DNA from: Solirubrobacter soli DSM 22325
GTDB lineage: Bacteria > Actinomycetota > Thermoleophilia > Solirubrobacterales > Solirubrobacteraceae
Reading direction: 5' to 3'
Length of the DNA stretch: 64,000 bases
NCBI RefSeq assembly: GCF_000423665.1
Contig: NZ_AUIK01000026.1
Location: 124,001-188,000, forward strand
In this document: one piece after another, positions 1-8,023 of the stretch
Position numbering within the stretch: position 1 is the stretch's first letter
How the letters are laid out: the number at the start of each line of letters is the position of its first letter
Position numbers and translations under genes: made by a program
The notes under the pieces: generated by a model
Seen by the model: the letters and a program-made list of their open reading frames with translations, nothing else
Told to the model about the DNA's origin: nothing
Database searches by the model: none

Positions 1-2091
1 GGCCGCTCGGCCGCGATCCAGACGGTCGCGGTCGGCACGTCCTTCACGCTGCCGGTCATCGTCCACAACTGGACCGACGCGCCGCAGAGCGGCAACGTCA
101 CCCTGACGCTGCCCGCCAACGTGACCGCCGACGCCGTGACCAAGCCGTACACCAACCTCGCCCCGGGCGCGGACGCGACGGTCAACTTCACCGTCTCCAA
201 CTCGTACACGAACGCGACGCTGCCCACCACGGCGACGCCCGCGGACTCGCAGAACGGCAACGTCAACGTGCGCATCACGACCACGTTCGGCGCCAACGGG
301 ACCGGGTTCGAGGACCTGACGCTCGGCATCGTCCCGAAGACGACGATCCCGGCGGCCGCCGGGGCGCCGACGATGGACGGCCAGGAGGGCGCGGGCGAGT
401 ATTCGGGCGAGGCGCTCGAGATCGGCCGCAAGTGGGAGCCCGGCGGCTCGACCCGCAACTGCTCGCCGCTCGGCGTGGACTGCGGCTCCTCCTCCGCCAC
501 GGGCACCGCGAACAGCACGTACGCCAAGGTCACCCGCTCCGGCGAGGACCTCTACTTCTTCATCCACGTCAAGGACGACTTCCAGTCCTACGCGGTCAAG
601 CCGGAGGAGTGCGTCGGCCACTGGCTCGCGGACTCGGTGGAGATCATCATCGACCCGCGCGGGAACGCGTCGCAGGTGCTCAAGGACACCGCGAACACGT
701 TCAAGCTCGGCATCTTCCCGTTCACCAACGACCCGTCGAACTTCAACGGCAACGGCGTCAACGGGCCGTGCTGGGCGCGTGACGCGGACAACCACCAGGG
801 CTTCTCGACCGGGCCGCTGGCGGCGAACGTCTCCGACGCCCCGAACGCCCCCGGCGTGGTCGTGAAGTCGACGGCGACCTGGGTCGGCTCCAACTCGACG
901 ACCGTGCCGCACGGCTACGGCGCCGAGGGCGGCTACAACCTCGAGGTCAAGATCCCGCTGGCGGACCTGCCGGCCGCGGTCGACCCCAACAACATGGGCC
1001 TGAACATCACGCCCTACGACGAGGACGACACCTCGGCCGCGGGCACGACGACGCTGCGCCACATCGACCAGAGCACCCGCATGGCCTGGTCGACGTTCGG
1101 CAGCGTGCAGTCCGACCCGTACCGCTGGGGCAAGGCGATCATGGCGGGCTACACGCCGCCGGCGAACCTGCCGACGACGCCGCCCGCGCCGAACGTGTCG
1201 AACCCGAACCTGAACGGGATCGACTCGCCGCAGACGATCGCCCAGTCGGCCCGCAGCGGCGTGCCGATCTCCGGTCGCGTGCCGGCGCCGGCCAGCCGTG
1301 GCATCACCGTCAACAGCGCGGTGCTCAAGACCGGCTCGGTCGACATCGACATCGACGCCGCCGGCCCGGGCACGCTGCACGCGTTCCTGTACGACGGCGA
1401 GAAGGGCTACATCCCGGTGTTCAACTCGAGCTGCGCGGCGAGTGGCACCGCCGATGACGGCCTGTCGGCCTGCGCGCTGACGGATGGCTCGATCCCGGCC
1501 TGGTCGCCGGACATGAGCGGCCGCGTCGTGACCGACGTCAAGAAGACGATCACCGCCGGCCACCAGGTCATCTCGCTCCCCGTGAGCGAGGCCGGCGCGG
1601 CGAAGATCTCGAGCGGCGGCTCCGCGCTCGTGGCCTTCCAGACGACGCAGGACGAGGTCCAGGCGTTCGATGCGCCGATCACCTCGGTGAGCGGCGGCGT
1701 CGGCGGCACGGTGCCGGCCACGCTCTCGCTGTCGATGGGCGCACCGGCCGCGTTCGGGGCGTTCACGCCGGGTGTCGCGAAGGACTACTTCGCCACCACC
1801 ACCGCCACGGTCATCTCGACCGCCGGTGACGCCGCACTGAGCGTCGCCGACCCGAGCGCCGTCAACACCGGCAAGCTCGTCAACGGGTCCTTCGCCCTGC
1901 AACAGACGTTGCAGGCCGGCACGGGCGGCACCTACGCGCCGATCCCGGCCACCGTGAAGACCTGGAACGCGCCGACGTCCAACGAGTCGGTGGCGATCGG
2001 CTTCAAGCAGTCGATCGGTCAGAACGAGGCGCTGCGCACGGGGACGTACAGCAAGACGCTGACGTTCACGCTGTCGACGACCACGCCGTAG
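1..2091 (+). CDS. Secreted-type protein with NEW3-like and CBM9-like domains (5' end missing)
   Basis: The reading frame is open from base 1, so the start lies upstream of the window; the first ATG-like position (121) is internal. The visible part begins with a NEW3-like beta-sandwich (about bases 1-330, alternating hydrophobic pattern with NVTLTLPANV). A carbohydrate-family-9-like sugar-binding domain follows (about 370-1130), recognisable from DGQEGAGEYSG and ADSVEIIIDPRG. The C-terminal beta-rich region is rich in Thr, Ser and Ala with no LPXTG motif. In actinobacteria such tails are attached to secreted hydrolases, for example PIG-L type deacetylases, but the catalytic part is outside the window, so no enzyme is assigned. 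A strong GC-rich hairpin follows the stop codon. Confidence 0.7.
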   Translation, partial: GRSAAIQTVAVGTSFTLPVIVHNWTDAPQSGNVTLTLPANVTADAVTKPYTNLAPGADATVNFTVSNSYTNATLPTTATPADSQNGNVNVRITTTFGANGTGFEDLTLGIVPKTTIPAAAGAPTMDGQEGAGEYSGEALEIGRKWEPGGSTRNCSPLGVDCGSSSATGTANSTYAKVTRSGEDLYFFIHVKDDFQSYAVKPEECVGHWLADSVEIIIDPRGNASQVLKDTANTFKLGIFPFTNDPSNFNGNGVNGPCWARDADNHQGFSTGPLAANVSDAPNAPGVVVKSTATWVGSNSTTVPHGYGAEGGYNLEVKIPLADLPAAVDPNNMGLNITPYDEDDTSAAGTTTLRHIDQSTRMAWSTFGSVQSDPYRWGKAIMAGYTPPANLPTTPPAPNVSNPNLNGIDSPQTIAQSARSGVPISGRVPAPASRGITVNSAVLKTGSVDIDIDAAGPGTLHAFLYDGEKGYIPVFNSSCAASGTADDGLSACALTDGSIPAWSPDMSGRVVTDVKKTITAGHQVISLPVSEAGAAKISSGGSALVAFQTTQDEVQAFDAPITSVSGGVGGTVPATLSLSMGAPAAFGAFTPGVAKDYFATTTATVISTAGDAALSVADPSAVNTGKLVNGSFALQQTLQAGTGGTYAPIPATVKTWNAPTSNESVAIGFKQSIGQNEALRTGTYSKTLTFTLSTTTP

Positions 2092-2109
2092 AGGGGTCCC
2101 AACCGCGGA

Positions 2110-2136
2110 GGGGCCGGCCGCGCCGCGGCCGGCCCC
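2110..2136 (+). terminator. GC-rich palindromic terminator
   Basis: A 13-bp perfect inverted repeat (GGGGCCGGCCGCG and its complement) around a single central base starts 19 bases after the preceding stop. There is no U-run, which is usual for high-GC actinobacterial terminators. Confidence 0.6.
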
Positions 2137-2198
2137 GCCGCACGGCGTCATCCGGTTCGGATGATGCACACACCGCGTCTGAGTGCGCAGGATGCACC

Positions 2199-4550
2199 AT
2201 GCGCAGGGGTCGTTCTGGTCTTCTGAGTCTCGTCGCAGCGGTGTTCTTCTCCGCCGCGGCGTTCCCGGCCGTCGCGGCCGCGGGGATCACGGCCACGGGA
2301 GCGACCATCGACGGCGTCGCGAGCACGTCGGCGCCGGCCGGCAGTGTCATGGACGCGAGCGTGACCGCCAACGTCACGGCCACGACCTGGCGGGCGACCC
2401 GGGTCCGCTTCGGCAGCGAGCCCCCGGTCTGCGCCGGTCACGACAACGAGAGCTCAGGGATCGGGCGGCACGCGGCGTTCAGGGTCACCGCACCTGGCGA
2501 CCCCGGCAACTATGACGTGACGTTCACGCCCTACGCGGATGACGACTGCGCAGGCACCGCGGGGACGCCGTACAGGCTCGTGGACGGCCTGCGCGTCACC
2601 ACGCCCGCCGCCAACCCGAACCTGCCGCCGCGCTGCGGGATCAACGTGATGCTGGTGCTCGACGAGTCGGGCTCGATCGCCTCGTCCGGGCAGACCGAGA
2701 CCGTCAAGAACGCGACCCGCGCGTTCCTGACCGCGCTCGCGGGCACCGGGGCGAAGGTCTCGATCGTCGACTTCAGCTCGTCGGCCGCGCGTCCGGTGCC
2801 CTATACGACGGTGACGGTGGACACGATCTCCAGTGTCTTCAACCCGTACCTGGCGACCGGCTACAAGCCGAACGGCTACACCAACTGGGAGGCCGCGTTC
2901 GGCGAGGTCCGCGCCGCCAACGACCTCGGCCCGCTCGCCGACCTGGTCGTGTTCATCACCGACGGCGACCCGACCGCGCGCAACACGGCCACCGGCGTGC
3001 AGACCGGCCTGCCCGACGGCGACGTGCGTGCGATGCGCCCGGCGGCGATCCAGGCCGACCTGGTCAAGGGACAGGGCTCGCACGTGTTCGCGATGGGCGT
3101 CGGCGCGGCGGTGACCAAGCCCGCGAGCGCGAGCAGGCTCACCGCGATCTCCGGCTTCGACAGCTTCCCGGAGACGGCGTTCGAGTCGGCGGACTACACG
3201 CTCGTGCAGAACTTCGACGACCTTGCCGCGGCGCTGCGGCAGATCGCCGTCGCGCTGTGCGAGGCATCGGTCACGGTCACCAAGCTCGTCGACGAGGGCG
3301 ACGGCGTCTTCCGGCCCGACCCCGGGTGGGAGTTCTCAGCGTCGGTGTCGATGAGCGACGGGAGGTACGCCTGGGTGCAGCCGGCGCCGCCACCCGATCG
3401 CGGCGAGCGAAAGCAGGTGACCAACGACGACGGGATCGCGACGTTCCAGTGGAAGCCGACGGACTCCACCGCGACCAGCACCGTCACCCTCGAGGAGACG
3501 CTCAAGGCGGGCTATGCCTTCGTCGACGCCACGTGCGCGACCGCCGCGCCGACCCGCACCGGGACCCGCATCATCAAGCGCACGACCTCGCCGACCCCGC
3601 GTGCGACAGCGGTCATCGGGCCGAACCAGTACGCGAGGTGCACGGTCCGCAACCGGATCATCCCGGGCACGATCGAGATCGAGAAGGCGGCGACCCCGCA
3701 AGGCGCGAAGGCCTTCGAGTTCACGGGCTCGGGGCCGCTGGGCGACTTCACCCTCGTCGACAGCGCGGCCGATCCGGCCGCGGCGTCGAAGATCTTCGCC
3801 AACCTGCCGCCCGGCACCTACACCGTGAGCGAGCGCGTGCCGGTCAACTGGGCGCTGACGAGCATCACCTGCTCAGACCCCGCGGTGCTGATCGCGGGCG
3901 CGCAGGTGACGATCACGATCGGGCCCGGCGACTCGGTCGTCTGCACCTACCACGACCTGCGCACCAACCCGCCGTTCCCGACGCCGACGCCGACGCCGAC
4001 GCCAACACCGACCCCGACAACGACGCCCACGCCGCAGCCCAGCGTCTCGCCCACGCCGACCGCGACGGCGACGCCCGGGCCGACGGTGAGCCCGACGCCG
4101 ACCCCTGACCAGGGCGGCACCGAGGGCGCGTCGGACACCAACGCGACCGAGCTCGAGATCGTCAAGACCGCGCCGGAGGTCGCCGCCGTCGGGCAGACGG
4201 TGCGCTTCTCACTGAAGGTCACGAACACCGGCGACGTGGCGGCGACCGGCGTCCAGGTCGCCGACATCCCGCCCGCCGCGGTGGCGTTCACCTCGCTCAA
4301 GACCGACACGCCCTACCGCCGCGTGCGCGGCAACGCGGTCTGGCGGATCGGGACGTTGGACCCGGGCGAGTCGCGCACCGTCCACGGCAGCGTCGTGATC
4401 AAGGCGGGCAGCCCGGGGCTCAAACGCAACATCGCCGCCGCGACGGCGAGCAACGCGCACCTTGTCGACGACCACGCGGACACGCGCATCTACGGGCCGC
4501 GACCGGGCCAGGGAGTCGCCTGCGTGGCGGTCGCGCGGCTGCGCTGCTAG
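2199..4550 (+). CDS. Secreted VWA-domain protein with prealbumin-like and DUF11 domains
   Basis: The 783-residue protein starts with a signal peptide (Arg-rich n-region, hydrophobic core, Ala-rich cleavage region near residue 28). A von Willebrand A domain spans about residues 147-335, with the metal-binding DESGS motif at 155-159 and TDGDPT further on. Two SpaA/prealbumin-like domains follow (about 350-440 and 496-575). A Pro-Thr linker (about 592-636) leads to a DUF11 domain (about 648-750) containing VTNTGDVAATGVQVAD. There is no sortase motif or C-terminal membrane helix, so it is probably secreted or loosely wall-bound. An adhesive or matrix-binding role is inferred from the domains. Its stop overlaps the convergent rmlA stop by four bases (CTAG). 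Confidence 0.85.
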   Translation: MRRGRSGLLSLVAAVFFSAAAFPAVAAAGITATGATIDGVASTSAPAGSVMDASVTANVTATTWRATRVRFGSEPPVCAGHDNESSGIGRHAAFRVTAPGDPGNYDVTFTPYADDDCAGTAGTPYRLVDGLRVTTPAANPNLPPRCGINVMLVLDESGSIASSGQTETVKNATRAFLTALAGTGAKVSIVDFSSSAARPVPYTTVTVDTISSVFNPYLATGYKPNGYTNWEAAFGEVRAANDLGPLADLVVFITDGDPTARNTATGVQTGLPDGDVRAMRPAAIQADLVKGQGSHVFAMGVGAAVTKPASASRLTAISGFDSFPETAFESADYTLVQNFDDLAAALRQIAVALCEASVTVTKLVDEGDGVFRPDPGWEFSASVSMSDGRYAWVQPAPPPDRGERKQVTNDDGIATFQWKPTDSTATSTVTLEETLKAGYAFVDATCATAAPTRTGTRIIKRTTSPTPRATAVIGPNQYARCTVRNRIIPGTIEIEKAATPQGAKAFEFTGSGPLGDFTLVDSAADPAAASKIFANLPPGTYTVSERVPVNWALTSITCSDPAVLIAGAQVTITIGPGDSVVCTYHDLRTNPPFPTPTPTPTPTPTPTTTPTPQPSVSPTPTATATPGPTVSPTPTPDQGGTEGASDTNATELEIVKTAPEVAAVGQTVRFSLKVTNTGDVAATGVQVADIPPAAVAFTSLKTDTPYRRVRGNAVWRIGTLDPGESRTVHGSVVIKAGSPGLKRNIAAATASNAHLVDDHADTRIYGPRPGQGVACVAVARLRC

Positions 4551-5410
4551 GTGTCCAACAGCCCGTGCAGGTACTCGCCGTAGCCGCTCTTGACGAGCGG
4601 CTCGGCGACCGCCCGCAGGCCGGCGTCGTCGATGAAGCCTTCGCGCCAGGCGATCTCCTCCGGGGAGCCGATCTTCAACCCCTGGCGCTCCTCGATCACG
4701 CGCACGAACTCGGCGGCCTGCATCAGTGAGACGAACGTGCCGGTGTCCAACCACGCGGTCCCACGGCCGAGCACGGCGACCTGCAGCTTGCCGCGCTCGA
4801 GGTACTCGCGGTTGATGTCCGTGATCTCGAGCTCGCCGCGCGGGCTCGGCTTAATCGACTGCGCGATCCGGACCACGTCGTTGTCGTAGAAGTACAGGCC
4901 GACGACCGCGAAGCGCGAGCGCGGGCGCTCCGGCTTCTCCTCGATCGAGAGCGCCTGCATCCGCTCGTCGAACTCGACGACGCCGTAGCGCTCGGGGTCC
5001 GCGACGTGGTAGGCGAAGACGGCGCCGCCGTCGGGATCGGTGTAGCCCTTGAGCTGGTTCCCGAGGCCGTAGCCGTAGAAGATGTTGTCGCCCAGGACCA
5101 TCGCCACGGGCCCGTCGCCGATGAAGTCGGCGCCGATGATGAAGGCCTCGGCCAGCCCGCGCGGCGCGTCCTGGACCGCGTACTCGATCCGGCACCCCCA
5201 TTGGCTGCCGTCGCCCAGCAGGCGCTGGAACTGGCTCTGATCCTCAGGGGTCGTGATGACCAGGATCTCGCGGATGCCCGCCTGCATCAGCGTCGTCAGC
5301 GGGTAGTAGATCATCGGCTTGTCGTACACCGGCATGATCTGCTTGGAGATGCCCTTGGTGATCGGGTACAGGCGAGTTCCCGATCCTCCGGCAAGCACGA
5401 TGCCTCTCAC
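4547..5410 (-). CDS. rmlA: Glucose-1-phosphate thymidylyltransferase
   Basis: This enzyme joins dTTP and glucose-1-phosphate to give dTDP-glucose, the first step of dTDP-rhamnose synthesis. The 287-residue length is standard. The nucleotide-binding signature GGSGTRLYP is at residues 8-16, followed by the sugar-phosphate contact segment SKQIMPVYDKPMIYYPL. It starts with GTG. A TAGACT -10 element at 5424-5419 leaves only 8 bases before the start, so the mRNA is probably leaderless. rmlB, rmlC and rmlD are not adjacent, so the rest of the pathway must be elsewhere. The gene is divergent from the sigma factor across 57 bases. Confidence 0.95.
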   Translation of the reverse strand: MRGIVLAGGSGTRLYPITKGISKQIMPVYDKPMIYYPLTTLMQAGIREILVITTPEDQSQFQRLLGDGSQWGCRIEYAVQDAPRGLAEAFIIGADFIGDGPVAMVLGDNIFYGYGLGNQLKGYTDPDGGAVFAYHVADPERYGVVEFDERMQALSIEEKPERPRSRFAVVGLYFYDNDVVRIAQSIKPSPRGELEITDINREYLERGKLQVAVLGRGTAWLDTGTFVSLMQAAEFVRVIEERQGLKIGSPEEIAWREGFIDDAGLRAVAEPLVKSGYGEYLHGLLDT

Positions 5411-5467
5411 GGCGCGGCAGTCTATTGCGGCCGATCAGTTTGCGGATTGAAAGCGGTCTAAACGGTG

Positions 5468-6433
5468 ATGACCGACACCGCCTACCTCGAGCTCGTCGAA
5501 CCGTTCCGGCGGGAGCTGCACGCGCACTGCTACCGGATGCTCGGTTCCGTCGAGGACGCCGAGGACGCGCTCCAGGACGCCCTGCTGCGGGCGTGGCGGG
5601 GCCTGGCGCGCTTCGAGGGCCGCAGCTCGGTGCGCACGTGGCTGTACAAGGTGGCGACGAACGCCTCGCTCGACGTCGCCGCCCGGCGAGCGTCCCGCGC
5701 GCTTCCGACCGACCACGTCGGCCCCGCCGAGGTCCACGCGGTGCCGGGGCGACCGCTCGAGGAGTCGGTGTGGATCGAGCCCTACCCGCACGAGGAGCCG
5801 GAGGGCCTCGCCGGGCCCGAGGCGCGCTACGAGCGGCGGGAGAGCGTCGAGCTCGCGTTCGTCGCGGCGACGCAGTTCCTCCCACCGCGTCAGCGCGCGG
5901 TCCTCCTGCTCCGCGACGTGCTCGGGTTCTCCGCGCGCGAGGTCGCGGACGTGCTCGACATGTCGGTCGCCTCCGCGAACAGCGCGCTCGGCCGCGCGCG
6001 GCGCACGCTCGAGAGCCGGCTGCCCCAGGAGAGCCAGCAGACCGCGGCGCGGGGGCTCGGAGACACGCGGCTGCGGGCCCTCGTCGAGCGGCTGGTCGAC
6101 GCGATGGAGCGCAGCGACGTCGACGCGGTCGTGGCCGAGCTGACCGCGGACGCCACCTGGTCGATGCCGCCCGACTCGACGTGGTATCGCGGCGAGGCGC
6201 TGCGCGCGTTCCTGGTCGAGTGGCCGCTGACGAACCAGTGGCGCCACCTGCCCGCCCGCGCCAACGGCCAGACGGCGATCGGTTCCTACATGTGGGAGCC
6301 GGCGGCGGGGCTCTTCCTCCCGGAGGCGCTCGACGTCTACACGATCCGAGGCGACCGGATCGCCGCGGTGACGGCGTTCAAGACCAAGGGGATCTTCCCG
6401 CGCTTCGGCCTTCCGGAAGAGATTCGCGAGTAG
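5468..6433 (+). CDS. ECF sigma factor with C-terminal SnoaL-like domain
   Basis: A 321-residue sigma-70 family protein. Region 2 lies at about residues 12-78 (RELHAHCYRMLGSVEDAEDALQD in pieces) and region 4 at about 140-195, with the helix-turn-helix LGFSAREVADVLDMS. The remaining 120 residues form a SnoaL/NTF2-like domain, as in the SigG/SigJ-like and TIGR02960 ECF groups, where this tail replaces a classical anti-sigma factor as modulator. No anti-sigma gene is adjacent, which agrees with that model. A GTG at 5465 directly precedes the chosen ATG. The inducing signal is unknown. Confidence 0.9.
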   Translation: MTDTAYLELVEPFRRELHAHCYRMLGSVEDAEDALQDALLRAWRGLARFEGRSSVRTWLYKVATNASLDVAARRASRALPTDHVGPAEVHAVPGRPLEESVWIEPYPHEEPEGLAGPEARYERRESVELAFVAATQFLPPRQRAVLLLRDVLGFSAREVADVLDMSVASANSALGRARRTLESRLPQESQQTAARGLGDTRLRALVERLVDAMERSDVDAVVAELTADATWSMPPDSTWYRGEALRAFLVEWPLTNQWRHLPARANGQTAIGSYMWEPAAGLFLPEALDVYTIRGDRIAAVTAFKTKGIFPRFGLPEEIRE

Positions 6434-6525
6434 CGATCACTTTGGCGTCGCGGGCCGGTCAACCCTGGCATGGACCAATTCGCCACGCTGTTCATCGCCA
6501 CCCGCAACGTCGAGCGCGTCTGCCG

Positions 6526-7995
6526 CTACGAGATCCCCGCCGGCCGCTCCTGGGCGCGCACCTGGCTGCGCGTGCCGATCAAGGTGCCGAGCAGGCCGAT
6601 CACCAAGGCGGCGAGGACGCCGAGGCCCGCGAACGCCCACGCGCCGTCCTTCCCGCCCAGCCCGAGCGGGCCGAGCAGGTAGCCCTGCCAGTCGAGCCAG
6701 CCCGCGGCGGTGTTCGTGACCAGGCCCCAGCCGATCGCCGAGCCGGCGACGACCAGCGTCAGCGGCAGCAGGCGGACGTCGCCGTAGCGGCCGGCGGGGT
6801 CGAAGAGCTCGGGCTCGGCATAGGGGGCGCGGCGCAGCGCCACGTCGGCGAGCATCACGCCGCACCAGGCCGCGATCGGCACGCCGAGGGTGATCAGGAA
6901 GCCCTGGAACTGCGCGAGGAAGTTGTCGGTGAAGAAGACGACGTAGATCGTGCCCGCGACCATGATCACGCCGTCGACGCCCGCCGCCAGGAAGCGCGGG
7001 ATCGGCAGGCCGGCGGAGAGCAGCGCGAGCCCTGAGGAGTAGATGTCCAGGACCGCGCCGCCGATCAGGCCCAGCACCGCCGTGATCGCGAACGGCACCA
7101 GGAACCACGTCGGCAGCAGCGTCGTCAGCGCGCCGATCGGGTCGAGCGCGATCGCGTCCGAGAGCTTCTGCGACGACCCGGCGAGCAGCAGGCCGAAGAT
7201 CACGAGGATGACCGGGCCGACGGCGCCGCCGAACGTCGTCCAGCCGAACACGCCGCGCCCGGACGCGTTGCGCGGCAGGTAGCGGGAGTAGTCCGCGGCC
7301 GCGTTCACCCACCCCAGCCCGAAGCCCGTCATCACGAACACGAGCGCGCCGATCTGCTCCTGCGTGGAGCCCGCCGGGCGCGCCGAGACGACGCTCCAGT
7401 GGATCTCGTCGGCGACCAGCAGCATGTAGACGACGGTCAGCACCCCCGCGATCACGGTGATCGCGGCCTGCAGGCGCATCACGACGTCGAAGCCCGCCAC
7501 GCCCGCGGCCACGGTGATCGCGGACACCACGACCAGCGCGACGACCTTGGTCCCGTCTCCCCCGCCCCAGCCGAGCTCCTTGAAGACCGTCGCGGTGGCC
7601 AGCGTCGCCAGCACCACCAGCACCGTCTCCCAGCCGACCGTCAGCAGCCACGAGAGCGCGGACGGCAGCCGGTTCCCACGCACGCCGAACGCCGCGCGCG
7701 AGAGCACCATCGTCGGCGCCGACCCGCGCTTGCCCGCCAGCGCGATCACGCCGCACAGCGAGAAGGACACGACGATGCCGACCACGCCCGCGAGCACCGC
7801 CTGCCAGAACGAGATCCCGAACCCGAGGATGAACGCGCCGTAGGAGACCCCCAGCACGGAGATGTTCGAGGCGAACCAGGGCCAGAACAGCGAGCGCGGC
7901 TCCCCTTGGCGCTCGCTCTCGGCGATGACGTTGATCCCGTTGAGCTCCACGCCGCGGGGCGCGCGCTCGGCGGGCAGGTGCTCGACGGCGCTCAT
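6526..7995 (-). CDS. NCS1-family nucleobase:cation symporter (cytosine/purine permease type)
   Basis: The 489-residue protein has about 12 hydrophobic helices. The N-terminal segment GINVIAESERQGEPRSLFWPWFA (in pieces) matches the first helix region of CodB-like NCS1 permeases, which carry cytosine, purines, allantoin or related compounds with a cation. The substrate cannot be read from sequence, and no nucleobase-degrading gene is next to it. A TACAGT element at 8010-8005 sits 9 bases before the ATG, in the 28-base gap behind the GDPD-like gene, so it can be transcribed independently. Confidence 0.88.
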   Translation of the reverse strand: MSAVEHLPAERAPRGVELNGINVIAESERQGEPRSLFWPWFASNISVLGVSYGAFILGFGISFWQAVLAGVVGIVVSFSLCGVIALAGKRGSAPTMVLSRAAFGVRGNRLPSALSWLLTVGWETVLVVLATLATATVFKELGWGGGDGTKVVALVVVSAITVAAGVAGFDVVMRLQAAITVIAGVLTVVYMLLVADEIHWSVVSARPAGSTQEQIGALVFVMTGFGLGWVNAAADYSRYLPRNASGRGVFGWTTFGGAVGPVILVIFGLLLAGSSQKLSDAIALDPIGALTTLLPTWFLVPFAITAVLGLIGGAVLDIYSSGLALLSAGLPIPRFLAAGVDGVIMVAGTIYVVFFTDNFLAQFQGFLITLGVPIAAWCGVMLADVALRRAPYAEPELFDPAGRYGDVRLLPLTLVVAGSAIGWGLVTNTAAGWLDWQGYLLGPLGLGGKDGAWAFAGLGVLAALVIGLLGTLIGTRSQVRAQERPAGIS

Positions 7996-8023
7996 TGCGC
8001 CACGACTGTACGCCTGCGCGCGG

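Noticed and set aside
3979..4104. Pro-Thr repeat in the VWA protein as a mobile or CRISPR-like array
   Set aside because: It is a coding linker with short degenerate repeats and no spacers.
6470..6682. 70-codon plus-strand ORF beside the NCS1 permease
   Set aside because: Most of it is antisense to the permease gene, with no promoter signature or recognisable domain.
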